A stretch of 64,000 nucleotides of DNA, from positions 28,682,011-28,746,010 of the forward strand of contig CM025856.1 of assembly GCA_003952965.2 (NCBI GenBank), in the 5' to 3' direction. The DNA is from Morella rubra. Taxonomy: Eukaryota > Streptophyta > Magnoliopsida > Fagales > Myricaceae. Positions 12,046 through 24,844 of this stretch are shown here, piece after piece. The notes under the pieces were generated by a model, which made no database searches, was not told the DNA's origin, and saw only the letters and a list, made by a program, of their open reading frames with translations. A program made the position numbers and the translations under genes. Position 1 is the first letter of the stretch, and each line of letters begins with the position of its first letter.

Positions 12046-14177
12046 TTCCCAGCAGACAGACAGAGAAATTCCAGACAGGGAAAGAGAAAGATTCTATAGA
12101 GAGAAAGACTAGAGAAAGACTAAAGAAAGAGAGGTGGATTATGGATTCTTGAAAGGCATGTCTTTTGGCGATTTGTTTTTCTGGCAGAGGACTGAATATT
12201 CAGCTGTATCTCTGATCTTATCTTTTATCACAGTACCTTCTTGGAGGAATGAAACAACAAAGCATAAGCTTAAATGCTCTATTGAGCTTCCTGGGATTCC
12301 CTTCCCACGAGGAGTTTATTTCCCAGGAAAGCCGTTCCCATTTGACAAAGTTGGTGAGTTTGCGGGAGTGGGATTTTCCTATCCCTGCTGAGAAATCGTA
12401 GTAATATTTTGTTTTCTTGGCAACGTTTTGGGGGTCAAGGATATACATTTCCAGTGCAGGGACAAAACCGTCCTTTCGATCGTAGTGAAGATGGATGGCG
12501 ACGTGCTCAGACATGGCAGAGTGAGAGAATAACGGTGGGACCTCCCTAATGTTGCCAGATTGTCAAATGCAACGCTCAGGGACGAAATTCTCGAATATTT
12601 CTGAAATTTCTATGGGCTTAATTGTAGTGGTTGGAAGCTAATGATATTGAAATAGGAAAAGAAAATAGAGGATCCTTCGAACTTATACAAAATGGGGGCA
12701 TTAATTTAAGAACGAGGGTAGCTTTGTCCACTCGCGAAAATTAATGTTTATGAAGAGGTAGATACAATTAATAAATGCCAACAAAAAAAAGATACAATTA
12801 ATAAATATAGCTCTGGAATGGAAATAGCTCCAAACATATTTTATCCTGTAATAATAACATTAGTTGTGGTCAATATCGTAATTTGAGACATTGAATAATT
12901 TAACAAAAAAAAAAGTATATACTATATACATCTATTCTTATCCTCAAAAAAAATTCCAGGTAAGTCCTTAATTTTTATTGGGGTTTTATTTTCTTAGTCA
13001 TGATTGTTAGTTTTGTTCTTGCGATCAGGTGGAGCCAACATTATTCTTGCAATCAACTTCGACATAATCATTATTCATTAGAAGTTTATATTATCTTGAT
13101 CATACTTTAATATAAAAATTTTCAACCTGTGATACCTGAGCTACTTCTTCTACTAAAATAACCTTTAAAGTATGGAAAGAAAAAGAAAAAATATATTAAA
13201 AAAATAGTATGGGTCTCACTTATGTGAGCCCAAAACCCAAGTACCAGCCCAAACGATCAAACACAGTCGAAAATGGGCCAAAACATAATGGAACAAGAAG
13301 TTTATCAAGAGGGAACTTGGGATTATTCGTAATGGTTTGTTCCTATCACTCTTCTTCCACTGGGTTACTTTAAATAAACTGCCGGAATGTTTGGCCGAAA
13401 TGATTAAATTGACATTAAAGTAAAAGGTCGTCAAAATATTATAGTAAAGTATTATGGAGATTAGGGTAATTCAACTCTTTAAAAAAATATAGGGGAAAAT
13501 AAGAGATAGGAGAGCCCTCTACCTTCCACACCTTATCTTGTTTTTTCTTTTGTCTTTCGCTGTATTAAGATAATAGTGGATAATATTCTGTTGCTCCTTT
13601 GGATGTCATGGGACTCCATGCAATTATAAACTGCACCAACAATTGCGAAATCTGTCTTTCTGCCTGCAACTGTGCAGTTACTTAGGCGAGCCCTGCAGGT
13701 ACAAGTAACCCCACGGGCACCTTGCTGCTTTTTTATTTCTGAAGAAGTTTTGATTCTTTGATGCTTTAGGTTCTAACTCTCACCGATTTTTTTTTTTTTT
13801 TTTTTTTTGTTCTAAAGAATTGCTCAATACCACCCAAAGTGTTCACTTTTTGGGTTACTGTTTGTTCTGTCTCAGTTAAATTTGTGGAAGCTCGAGGAAA
13901 TCATGCAGTTCAAAGACTCATGTCCTTCTTGATTGATTTTGATGCTTTAGAGTCGTTATTTTGATTATCTATGGATATGGCACACAAGGTATTGTTTATT
14001 TATTTCTCAGAGGTTCGGGATTTGATATACCGTGCAACTATTTTCGCTTTAGGAATTTCCTAGGAAGGAATGTGAAAAGGAAATAGAAACTTTTGAGTTC
14101 TAGCCTTGGTGGGTGCTATCCGAAAGTTACCTCCAGTTCAGGACTTTACATTGGAGAAGACGGGTTTAGAGGACCAT
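12046..14177. other. Divergent intergenic region with an unexplained minus-strand ORF
   Basis: Lies between the starts of the Mpv17 gene (-) and the PPR gene (+), so it should hold both promoters and leaders. A 98-codon ATG ORF on the minus strand at 12218-12514 has a protein-like start (MSEHVAIHLHYDRKDGFVP) but no family I recognise; it may be an upstream ORF, a lost first exon or chance. About 12690-13200 is AT-rich. A T-run of about 24 lies at 13787-13808. The part from about 13500 onward probably includes the PPR transcript leader. Confidence 0.5.
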
Positions 14178-17100
14178 ATGGGAGAATCTGGCAACGAGAA
14201 GGCTGTTTCCAGAGCCAACAGAACACATCAAACACGAACTTCCACCATCAAGAAAGGATGGGTTCAAGCGTTACCAATCAAGGTAAATTTAGCAGTCACC
14301 TTTTTGACGATCTGGTTTTGTCAGTTTATTGGTTCTGGGGTATACTTGACCAGCCTCAATTTGAGTCTGAGAATCATTTTGTAATGGAATCGAGATGGTG
14401 GTCTGCTTACCTTGGTTAGCCTATGGCAATACCTGTGTAAAATCCTCGTTATTCCACTCCAGACCACCTGCGGTGAGGACGAAAGTTGTAGTCAAGAATC
14501 TGAAATGAGAACTATTTTAAATGTTGGTTCTATAGGTACATAGACCTACATTGTGGAGATAGAACTTTTGCTCATTACCCATACCTTTTTACATTCTTGT
14601 TTTTATTTTTAGTTATTAGTTAATTTGGAGATATTTTTCTTGTTGCTGTAATTGTCATAAAACATCAGCATTGCTATTATTAACTCAATCGGCACCTCCG
14701 CCCTAATAAGAGCAGGATGGAGTTAAGGTCGTGAGTCTTAATTGGGAATCTGTAATAGCTTTCAGATGAGGCAGCTAAAATGGCTGCTTAACTTCTTGTC
14801 TTTGGAGTTGGAGAACTAAACATGTATTAGCTATAAAGCCTTCTTAGTTGTTGCCGTGTGGGCTCAACTTGTGTGATCAGTCATATATCAGAACTGCAGT
14901 TTATATGCTCTGTTTTGATGGAAGTTCGGATTGAAGTTAGTATTTTGTTTTCATGGAAGTTCAGGTTAAAGTTTGTATTGTCAACAAATAATTCTTCTTT
15001 AACCTTTGACATCAATAGGATCATTCTCTGGATGTGAAGAATCAGCCATATATGACATCAAAGTCTGCAGATTCCAGAAATCAATCTAACTGCATTATAT
15101 GCACAACCAAAAGTAGCTGCAGAACTGTGCGCTCAAGAACAAAGTTGATGAATATTCTAATAGAAAGAGGGAAACCCCAGGAAGTCCAGTCCATATTTGA
15201 CAGTTTGATTGAAGGAGGGCACAAGCCATCTATTATAACATACACAACCCTGTCGGCTGCCTTGACCTTACAGAAGTGCTTCAAGTCCATACCTTCAATC
15301 ATCTCTCAGGTGGAAGAAAATGGAATGAAGCCTGACTCAATATTTTTTAATGCTTTCATAAATGCTTTCTCCGAGTCTGGGAACACAGAGGAAGCCATGG
15401 AAACCTTTTGGAAGATGAAGGAGAGTGGATTAAAACCCACAACAAGCACTTACAACACATTAATTAAAGGTTATGGAATTGCAGGTAAGCCTGCAGAATC
15501 TCTGAAGCTGCTAGAAATGATGACCCAAGAGGAAAACGTAAAACCCAATCTCAGGACTTATAATGTGCTTGTCAGAGCATGGTGTAAGAAGAACAACACT
15601 GCGGAGGCATGGAATCTGGTAGATAAGATGGTAGCTTCTGGGATGCAACCTGATGCTGTTACTTACAACACAATATCCACAGCTTACGCTCAAAATGGAG
15701 AGACGGATCGGGCTGAAGGGATGATTCTAGAGATGCAGAAAAACAATGTGCAGCCCAATGAGCGAACTTGTGGCATAATCGTAAGTGGGTATTGTAAGGA
15801 AGGTAAATTGAAGGAGGCATTGAAGTTTGTGTACAGGACGAAGGATCTGGGCATGCATCCTAACCTTGTCATTTTTAACTCCTTGATTAAAGGATTTGTA
15901 GATACTATGGACAGAGATGGGGTGGATGAGGTGAGTTTGAGCTATGATAGTCAGGTTCTTATCTCTTTCTTCCTGCTAATTATTCTCTTTTTTGGGTGCC
16001 ATGTTACTTGATTCTTAAGGCAAAATTGTGTCAACAGTTTTATATATAAACGACCATGCCCCTCCTGTTGCAATTATTAGTAACAAAAAGTAATCCAATT
16101 AGTTTATTTTAACGGGTACATAGTACATAAAGATCTTAGGCTCTCTGAAATCATTCATATTCATGATGCAAATATCATATGAAGTCCCCCCTTCCATGCA
16201 GTGATCAGGCAGAATAATACTGACTAAAAACTTTGTATGTTACCAAAACGATTTCATTACTTTTCACCTAGAATAATGCACAGGAAGTATTAATCTGCAG
16301 GTAATGGCATTGATGGATAAATTGGGGGTCAAACCAGATGTGATAACATATAGTACCATCATGAATGCATGGAGCACAGCAGGATTCATGGAGAAGTGCA
16401 GGGAAATCTTTGATGACATGATGAAGGTTGGAATAAAACCTGATGCACATGCCTACAGCATTCTTGCTAAAGGATATGCACGTGCACGAGAACCAGAAAA
16501 AGCCAAAGAGCTATTGACAGCAATGATCAGATCAGGGGTCCGTCCAAATGTTGTGATTTTCACAACTGTCATCAGTGGATGGTGCAGCACTGGCAAAATG
16601 GAAAATGCTATCAATGTTTTTGATAAGATGTGTGAATACATGGTTTCTCCCAATTTGAAGACCTTTGAGACCCTAATTTGGGGATTTGGAGAAGCAAAGC
16701 TGCCATGGAAAGCAGAGGAGATGCTCCAAACTATGGAGGAATTTAATGTCCAGGCAGAGAAATCCACCATCTTGCTTGTTGCAGAAGCCTGGCGTGCCAC
16801 TGGATTAACGAATGAGGCAAATAGGGTGCTGGACATTGTGAAAGGTGAAGGAATCACACATCAGACAGGGACAGAAGACGAGATACAGGTGGCAAGCTTA
16901 GATTGCCGGAAACAGCCTACCAGTACCTCCTTTTCCAATTTGTTACAGATACCAGCAGTAGTAACAGGCGATCAAAAAGGACTGGTCCCAGCAACTAAAA
17001 AAAGCCGAATGGTTGTGAGAGATCCTGATATCTCGTTAGAGAGCTCATCCCTTTCTCCGAAATCAATGTATCTTTCTCATACTCGTAAATTTGGGGGCAG

Positions 17101-17191
17101 ATCACCAATCATATGCCGGATGCAGTCGCAAAGGCAGCTTGGAACCTATGCTCAGCTCCCACTCTCGTGTACAGCGGTATTCTTGAATTGA
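14178..17191 (+). CDS. P-type PPR protein, 635 aa, 3 exons (At5g25630-like)
   Basis: Exons 14178-14282, 15019-15930 and 16301-17191, all joined in phase 0, giving about 635 residues. The upstream frame has a stop at 14094 and the first in-frame ATG is 14178 ([10 protein letters not shown]), so this start is preferred. After a short conserved segment with [20 protein letters not shown], about a dozen 35-residue P-type PPR motifs follow, e.g. [38 protein letters not shown] and [17 protein letters not shown]. The tail ends SCTAVFLN, as in the Arabidopsis protein At5g25630, including a preceding PIICRMQ segment. No editing domain. Expected to act in RNA processing, organelle or nuclear; I see no clear transit peptide. 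It is convergent with the rhomboid gene downstream. Confidence 0.88.
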
Positions 17192-18114
17192 AGGAAACGC
17201 GGAAATCACCTTTTCTATCTAGTCCGTCCTTCCTGGTGAAATTACCCTTATGAATTTTGTGCATATGCAAGGGAACTGCTTCGTTTCCAGGAACTTCATT
17301 TTGTTTTAGGCTTGCCGAATACCCGAAGTCGATGGTCAAGATTTACTAGTTTACTATCCATCAATACAAAGGTTTTTTTTTCAAGGACAGGAAAACATCC
17401 TGCAATATTCGTGGAGGTGGAACTAACCGACATGCTCATCGTTGTAAAAATGTTGTGCCTTTCTCCGCAATGAAAGTATCGTAAACTTGCTTCCTTTCCT
17501 GTAGAATTTCATGGGTACCCAGCGATTGGCTACGGAGCATTAAGCATTTATGTTACGGTAGCTGGCATTCATCAACGAGTAGGAGGTGGCATTTGCGTGT
17601 TGTTTAAGCAACAGATATCGAATTACCTGCTTTTTTAAAATATATATCCAATTACCTTTACAGAACGAGTGTAAAAGAACAGCTTCTATCCGTCAATCCG
17701 TAGAAAGGCTCCAAAGAAAGGGATCCTCACCCAGGCTCCCATCTATATAAGCTTCTGGAAACGAACGCAATATATTGAAGAAGCTACCAAAGTATTCCTC
17801 TGTTCACTTCAACTTCCGTCACTAACGATGCTAGTAGAGCTCGTTGATTAGTGTTTACAAGATCGTAAAAGAAGCTAGTGTTGTTATTCCTTATTTGATT
17901 CTTTCAAGAGAGCCCTCTTGACTTCGTCCAAGCTAATTTCTTCCATGGGCGCAAATTTCTGATATTCCGATTATTGTCATTTCTCTAGTCAAATTACCGG
18001 AGTAAAATTTAATAGAATACCAAGAGAAATAGAATGGTGGAAATGTACTCATCAAATTAACCTCTTTGGATATAAACACGATGAAGCTTACAAAACAGAA
18101 TTCTTTTGTATTGT
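17192..18114. other. Intergenic between convergent PPR and rhomboid genes
   Basis: 3' flanks of two convergent genes. No coding signal, repeat or RNA gene recognised. Confidence 0.6.
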
Positions 18115-20902
18115 TCATTGAGTTCTACTTTTTTCCCTATCCAAAGTCGATAATTCTCCATCTGGAGGTTGAGAAGGAGCTCTGCTGAGAAGCCATACAA
18201 GAACTACACCAACAAGAGCCCCAGAGAGATGTGCAATGTGATTGACAGCTAGGAATGAACTTCCAACCCGGAACGTGCCTGGTAAAGCTGTTGAAGCTTG
18301 GGCTGCTTCCATAACCTGTCGTGGCCAAGAACATATGATAGATCAATATGGTTTAATGGAATACCAAAAAACATTAATAAAGGAAACGCAATGAAAGAGT
18401 AAAGTTTACAAGTGATTGAAGATTTGAGTACAAAGCTAGTTGATTTAACTATAGTACATGTAAAATTTAACCACTGGCATGGATTTTCCCACCAAAAAAA
18501 CATGAGCAAAGTATACTTGTCATACCGACAAACACAGAGCAAAACAAAGCCTTGAACATCTGAAGATAAAGAAGAATTCTTTAGTATGCATGGATATATC
18601 ATATCCACAGCATGGGAGCTTATTGTTACATATAGCAGAATTTCTTTTTTCAATAATATTCTCATGGTTTTTGACATTTTGTACTTTCGCCCCTCCAAAA
18701 TTTATTTTTATCCAATTGCTCCCCCCATAAGTTCAATCATAGCTTCGTCCCTGGCTACATGTTTAAAGGATTAGAGCCTTTTCCTTAGTTCTCTAGAGTT
18801 GGATCATGGCAGTAATATATTATGCAGGGAGGGGTGAAGCCAGAATTTGACTTTTGGGGGGCGGGGAATTAGAATATTGATTTTTTTTTCCGCCGCAGCC
18901 CGCGGGGGGGGGGCGCAATGCAAATAAAAAATAGGGAGAAATTTAAAAAAAATTCTAATTGTAGGGGGCTGAGCTTCGCCCCTGACTGTAGGTGCTATTT
19001 CCCCTCTCCAGTCTTTTTCTGATGAATTTAATCCCTTTCATCTCAATTAGAGTGCAATGAATACTCACCTTTTCTATAACAAATTGGCCCAAAATAAGCA
19101 CTTCAAGGATCTTCCTCCAATCCCAGGACATCTACATTGAGGAAAGTGAGATTAAAAACGTTTATGTCGATTAATTTAAGAATGCGCTTTACAGTTCACA
19201 CAGGTTGGGATACCTTTACTAGGACACTGATTGTAAATAGCCCAAAAACGGCACCAGAGGCACCGACAGAGACAGCATTCCTTGGTAGAACCAGCCATGA
19301 AACAAGGTTTGCTCCAACACCCGTAAGAATATAAGAAAGCCATAATGCGAAATTCCCTTCCTCTTCTTCGACAAGCTTTCCTGATGGAGGGATAACATGC
19401 CAGTCAAATTTTGACTTGTTCATTCTAGCGGTATCCTAGATAACATTCACCTAGTTAGAAAGATTCAGTGAGACCCTTACCAAAAATATACAAGAAGAAA
19501 AGGTTGCTAGAAAGATGGTTCCTGCAATGATTCATGGGCAACACAGTGAAATGCTTACGGCCAGAATGATAGATAGAGCTGCAACCTTCAAAAACATATA
19601 GGTCTTACCAATTGGCATGACAGAATGTTGCTGTCAGGAACTGATACCAGGCAGGCCAATTGTGGTACAAGTATAGACTTTTGATGCCACGAACCTACCA
19701 AAAGAGATTATGAAAAAAAGATGAAAATGAGGAAGAAGAAGAAGAAGAGTTTGTGTCAATGTTCGTATTATCTCATACATGAAGACCAGTGGTGGATAGT
19801 AAAACAATAATAATATAAAGTTTTCCCTTAAACATACAAATACACGTACATAGTATCACAATATCCTATGTAATTCCAAGAATCATCCTCCAACTATAAG
19901 AACATCCAACTTTGTGAATGTTGTACAAACCTTTTAGTTCAAGACTTCTAGTGTTTGCTTGGGCGGCTGGGCCATGTCTTCAGGAATGGAAGGGGTGTTC
20001 CATGCAGGTTGAATGCCCCAGTACCCCACCAATTAATCATCTTTTCGTCCATTAACTCACATATCCGACATAAATCCATAAAAAGGTATAAAAAATCAAT
20101 ACCTGAAAAAAGTGATCCGCGACGTATATTCCAATATTAAGGAGTAGAATCCAGAAAATCCCATTTACGCGTCTCTCTGGCTTTCGTCTCTCATCTGGCT
20201 TCCCGAGTTCCAGCTGCGATATCATATCTAACAAACATAATTATGAGGTTGCTTCAGTAATTCGTTTTCCGTACGCGTAAGACTGGATGAACTTACATCC
20301 AATAGGAATATAACCCGAAAGCAAATTCCTCCAGTAGCGTGAAGGTGTTAATGAGTGATAGGCTAGCATTTAGAAATTGCTTCTCTTGCTTTCAAGTTAT
20401 CATTTTCGGAAGCAATAAGATCAAAGCAGATAATACTAGCAAAAGGGAGGAACGATATCTTCCTATGCCAAGGCAATAGTTTTAAGGCAAATTATGCTTG
20501 AAGGAGAGTGACATGCTCGGCATGGCTAGCATCAGTAGGGTACGGGACTTCCTTTTCATACTTTTTAAGTACTTCCGTTCAGCACACACCAAGTGTTCGA
20601 AAAATCTCCTAAAACTTCTACGCCCCTATTCCAGAAATGAGTAAATAAAAGAAAAGAGCAGGGTGAGAAGATTTACCTGAACCGCTCATCTTGCATACCG
20701 TGCGACATCGAGCGGAGGAGAAAAGAGGGTGAAAATGTAGGGTCTTACTGTTAATGGGTCTGGTGAGCTTTCCAGTGTAGGAGAGGGGACGAGAGGGAAA
20801 ATTGGGAGATATCATTGGACGGGAAATAGAAGCGACGGGCATGAATTTGCAGGAAGAATTGGGTGCCAGTGTTCGGAGTTGCTGAAACTGCGACTGCCCC
20901 AT
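18115..20902 (-). CDS. RBL11: Chloroplast rhomboid-like protease, 302 aa, 7 exons (RBL11-like)
   Basis: Minus-strand exons 20677-20902, 20103-20227, 19609-19694, 19481-19521, 19214-19380, 19069-19131 and 18115-18315 join without phase conflict to 302 residues. One exon is only 41 nt and supplies NHLSSNLFFLYIF. The N-terminus (MGQSQFQQLRTLAPNSSCKF..., Ser/Arg-rich, few acidic residues) fits a chloroplast transit peptide. The rhomboid core has Ser201 in GASGAVFG and His265 in NHIAHLSGALVG, the catalytic dyad of active intramembrane serine proteases, plus HNWPAWYQFLTATFCHANW before them. Arabidopsis RBL11 (At5g25752) sits in the inner envelope. Start alternatives upstream (20957) lie in another frame. 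Intron 6 carries a repeat-like block. Confidence 0.9.
18836..18975. repeat. GC-skewed repeat-like insert in rhomboid intron 6
   Basis: A G-rich block 'gaagccagaatttgactttt' followed by G-runs, a C/G-rich 'ccgccgcagcccgcgggggg', and 'ggggctgagcttcgcccctg' stands out in an AT-rich intron. Such segments are common as transposon ends in plant genomes, but I cannot name the family or define exact ends. Confidence 0.35.
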
Positions 20903-21113
20903 TCTTCTGGAGGGAATCGAGAAGCCTGAGATGTTCTATGTAAAACCTTTTCTCCACCTCAGATAGTCCATCTCGCTCTAGAAAAAAAAAAAAAAAAATA
21001 GTTCATATCACTCGAGTCAACGCTTACGAGGTCAATGGTCTAAAATAAAGGCCAAAAAAAAAAAGCAACGGAAAAAATAAAATAAAAAGGGCCAAAGTAA
21101 AATGAGATTAAGG

Positions 21114-21332
21114 GCATGTTCATGTCCTACAAATTTTTAGGATTTGCATCCTACTTTTTATATTTACAATCTCAACATCACAAAAACACGTATTTCAATA
21201 CAACTAAACATTATCTTTTTTACACATATCAATACAACTTTAACAATTTTTACACGCATACTAATAAAGCTCAAACATCACCTAAATATTCACATTATTC
21301 TTAAAATTCTTAAAATTTTCTCAAGATGAACA
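21114..21332. mobile_element. MITE-like element with imperfect inverted ends
   Basis: The left end (ATGTTCATGTCCTACAAATT, then TTTAGGATTT) and the reverse complement of the right end (ATGTTCATCTTGAGAAAATT, then TTAAGAATTT) match over about 30 bases. The body is AT-rich with 'caatacaact' words. Related copies lie at about 60749-60957 and, truncated, at 719-880. No target-site duplication is certain, and no coding capacity is seen. Confidence 0.5.
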
Positions 21333-22779
21333 TAAAATAAAAGGCTAGGCTATGTTTGCTTAACTCTCAAAAAAATTTCAAAAATTTTTTCTATCACTTT
21401 TTCATCAATTTCAATATTTTTTTTACAAATTCCAATAACTTTTTACAAACTCTAACAACTTTTAACACACTTTTTACAAACTCCAACAACTTTTAACAAA
21501 CTTTTCACCAATCCTAATAAAATCTACATTAACTCCAACAAAAACAAACACAAAAAATGTTTTCAAAATACATATTTTTTTTTTAGAATATTAGTTTGAT
21601 TTGATTGTTAAATCACACATAAAATGACCAAAATGTCCTTTCATAAGAAAATTTTAAAAATCGTTACAAAATAAAAATGATATATAAATTAAAAAATAAT
21701 ATTTTTTAAATGTAAATATTGAAAGTCTATTTTATTAACCTATTTATTTCTTAATTTGTTTATTTTTTAAAATTTTATTTTCAAATGACATTCTGATCAA
21801 TTGACATCAATTCAGAAAAGTCATAGTCGAAGCACATCAATTCAGAAAAAGTCATAGTTAAATAAAATGTCGAGTACATATCCATATGAGTTTTTTATTG
21901 AAGAATTTTTGAATTTAAAGGGTGCATATAATTATTTTATATTATCCACGATTAAATTTAAATGGATGAGATTTTATTTCTAGTAGAACTTAATTATTTA
22001 ATCCATGGTATGTATTAAAATTTTTATGCAGATACTTAAATCACTAGAGTGTCAAACATCACAAAATATTTTTAAAAGATAATCAAACACTTAAAAAAAT
22101 GAATTTTTTTCTAAAAATATTTCAATAAAAAAATTTACTTAAAATAATAGTTTTACAACCGAACCCTAAGATGATACAATGAGTTTTGTCTCAGATTATG
22201 TTGCTTTGAACTTTGTCTCACAGAATATGTTTCGCTGAAAGCTATGATCTTGCGAAAACAAACGTGATTGACCAACTACAGTCTACAATTGACATGTCCG
22301 CCAACTGTATTAATTGCAATGATTTTGAAATAAAAAAATTAGTACTGATTATACGGAGCTTTAGGTTGTGTTTGAGTGTTAAAATTTTAGGGAGGTTAAA
22401 ATTTTAGGATATTGATATTGAAATTGATGAAAAAGTGAAAAGAGAAATGATTAGAATAAATTTTTTATATTTATTCTAATAAAAAGTAATGATTTAATAG
22501 AAAAAAATAGATTATATTATAATTATTTTATTATATTAAAATTTTAGTAAGCAAATATGTTTAACTCGTGATAATAATTACTATAACTCATAATAATAAT
22601 GCTTTAATAATATCTTATATTTGCTTTTATTCCCGAAAACATTACGCGTGGGGATCTAAACATGCCAAAATTTGTAATGGACGTCGTAAACGAACCTTTC
22701 CAATTTCGTTAATTTCGCATCCACCGGTCTAGTTTTAGGAAGACGTCATGCCTCGAAATAGTAATATTTTTCAGTCTGA

Positions 22780-22798
22780 CGTGGTTAAACCTGATTGG
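22780..22798 (-). promoter_or_regulatory. ERSE-I element, inverted, in SPP promoter
   Basis: CGTGG-N9-ATTGG, the exact reverse complement of the endoplasmic-reticulum stress element CCAAT-N9-CCACG. The overlapping TGACGTGG is also a bZIP/UPRE-type core. It lies about 700 bases upstream of the SPP start codon and 140 bases from a second ERSE. In plants such sites bind NF-Y with bZIP28/bZIP60. Confidence 0.6.
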
Positions 22799-22938
22799 TT
22801 TGCAGATCTCAAACTACGTGGCTCACATTCAAGTAATCCGACCTGTCGTCAACGTTTTTGTGACGGATGCGGTGCACCCCAAGAAATGTTACCGAGATCA
22901 ATTCGAGACGGGGTGTTCAGCTCGTAACAACACTCTAG

Positions 22939-22957
22939 CCAATAAAGGGGCACCACG
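22939..22957 (+). promoter_or_regulatory. ERSE-I element in SPP promoter
   Basis: CCAAT at 22939-22943, nine bases, then CCACG at 22953-22957: a perfect ERSE-I spacing. It lies about 150 bases before the CT-rich leader presumed to be transcribed, so it is in a plausible position to control the SPP gene. Confidence 0.62.
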
Positions 22958-23498
22958 TCTCTAGAGGCTAAATCCACTGCTTTTTATTCTCACACAACTC
23001 CGACAATAATTGGCTGTCACTGATTGTTACGTAACAGCCATGACCGTTCACCGTCGCTATGAATTCTAAATAACTTTAACCTGTTCAATTGCTCCCATCC
23101 ATTTCCTTCTTTTAGTTAAAACCCTAACTCTGCAAATTGTCAAAAATCTGAATCTCTCTAGCTCTCTCTCTCTGTCTCGGGCAGTCTCTCCGATCTGCAA
23201 GGGAAAGGGAAGCAAACTGGAAGAAGATATTTAGGTCGCCGTCTAATTGTACGGGTTCTCTTTCTGCTACGAGAGAAATATTTTTGTCATTCGAATTTCG
23301 TTTTTGTTATGTCTTGTGTTGAAATAGGGAAATGCTTCCGCTTCGTTGGGAAAATTCAATTTTTTGCAGCATATTTCAGATATATCTGACTCGTACTAAA
23401 TCGTTTCCATTTGTTTTTTTTTTATTTGTATGTCTGTGATCGCAGGGAAGTCATATTGGGAAATTTTGTGAAGCTTGCGAGTTTAGAATAAGGTAGCG

Positions 23499-24785
23499 AT
23501 GAAAAACGCCGAGCGTATGGCGAATGTAGCATTAGCAGGTCAGCCTTTAATTGGACTGTTTTGTGCTATTCGTGAGTTTCGATTATGTGAAATGGCTCAG
23601 TATTTTATTCGGATTAACCACACTTATGTTGTTTGAATTGTCATGAGATCTAGCCTGCCGTTACTGATTTTCATAGTGAGTAATTCTAACGGTACTTGCA
23701 GTGAGTGCCTTTCGTGAAAACGGCAATTGTGCTAATTCTAAAGAATTGTGTGTTTTGGCCAGTTCTGTAAAACAGATTGGAAGCGGCACCACTTTTTAAG
23801 TGTGTCAAAGTGTTGTTTTGAGATATCATAATCGAAGCTAATACGGAATCACCTGTACCCCTTAAATTTGTCACTGTCTGTTCAATTGTTGCTCTGAGTG
23901 ATCATAAAGCTAGAATTATCATTTTAGGAGGACTAGATAACATCTGCGTGCTGAGAACAACCGTTTTCTGTGCCTTTTTAACGTTAGCTTCCTTGTGAAC
24001 TTGTTCTCCTTAAGTTTATGGGTGTAAATTTTTCACTGGAATTCTTTGTTTAATTTCACGTGTACCTTTGACTCATTTGTTGACTTTTACAATGAGTATC
24101 AATGGACGCCGTCAAAATTTCTGAGAGAAGAGGATATATTTTAACAACTTGAACATTAAATAGAAGATGGCATCTATGTTTGTGCATATAACAGTCGCTA
24201 TCTATTTGTATGGACGGGTGGGAAATTTTTTTGCAAATGACTCGAAAACCATTAGACCTATCTGCTTCTACATTTGTCAATGTGGGGGCTGTATTGGTGG
24301 CATTTGGTAGGCAGAAATCTTCTATACACTTTGTACAAGATCCTTGGCTTGTTGAGTCAAGTCTGATGGGTGCTGACCGTGCTGTAGCAATTAGTTAAAT
24401 GTGAACTATAGTGAGTTCTTTGTGGTTGCCTGTTGCCCCAGAGATGTTGCAAATTTTATGCCCTATCACAAGAGTCTGTGATGGCATATTTCTAATGCCC
24501 GTGGGATATGGAAGCCGGTGGTCTTTGGTCAAAATGGCAACTCCTCTCATCCTTAACAAGGAGTGAAGGCTGGGCAGGGGTCGCTCATTGAGTTGATTTG
24601 GCAGTGAAATTGTTCTGGAGATGCTGGAACTTAACCATGTGTAATTGATGCAGCACTTTTTGAATGCAGGTTTAACTTTAGCACCACTTGTTGTGAAGGT
24701 GAATCCAAACTTAAATGTTATTTTGACTGCGTGCCTTACAGTTTATGTGGGTTGCTACAGATCTGTCAAGCCAACACCGCCTTCT
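23499..24785 (+). CDS. SPP: Signal peptide peptidase, N-terminal part, cut by assembly gap
   Basis: Two exons are visible: 23499-23538 (MKNAERMANVALA plus one base) and 24670-24785, joining in phase to a stretch that reads LTLAPLVVKVNPNLNVILTA and ends SVKPTPPS, the N-terminal membrane segment of plant signal peptide peptidase (Arabidopsis At2g03120). SPP is an ER aspartyl intramembrane protease that cleaves leftover signal peptides; its catalytic YD and GxGD motifs lie in later exons and are not present. A GT donor follows at 24786, then 59 bases of intron, then 1000 Ns. No further SPP exon appears after the gap. The start follows a 5' UTR intron (AG at about 23446). Confidence 0.85.
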
Positions 24786-24844
24786 GTAAGTGAGCTAGCA
24801 CTAGTGTTTAACTTCGTGATCTATTGTTTCGGTTTTGTTAGACC

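Larger units (their letters stand above)
20903..23498. other. Divergent intergenic region, AT-rich, with SPP promoter at its right end
   Basis: Lies between the rhomboid start (-) and the SPP start (+). About 21110-22700 is very AT-rich and includes a MITE-like element and a second repeat-like stretch (21350-21560). From about 22700 base composition rises and promoter-like elements appear (two ERSE motifs), followed by a CT-rich leader (about 23100-23200) and a probable 5' UTR intron ending with AG at about 23446. Confidence 0.6.
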
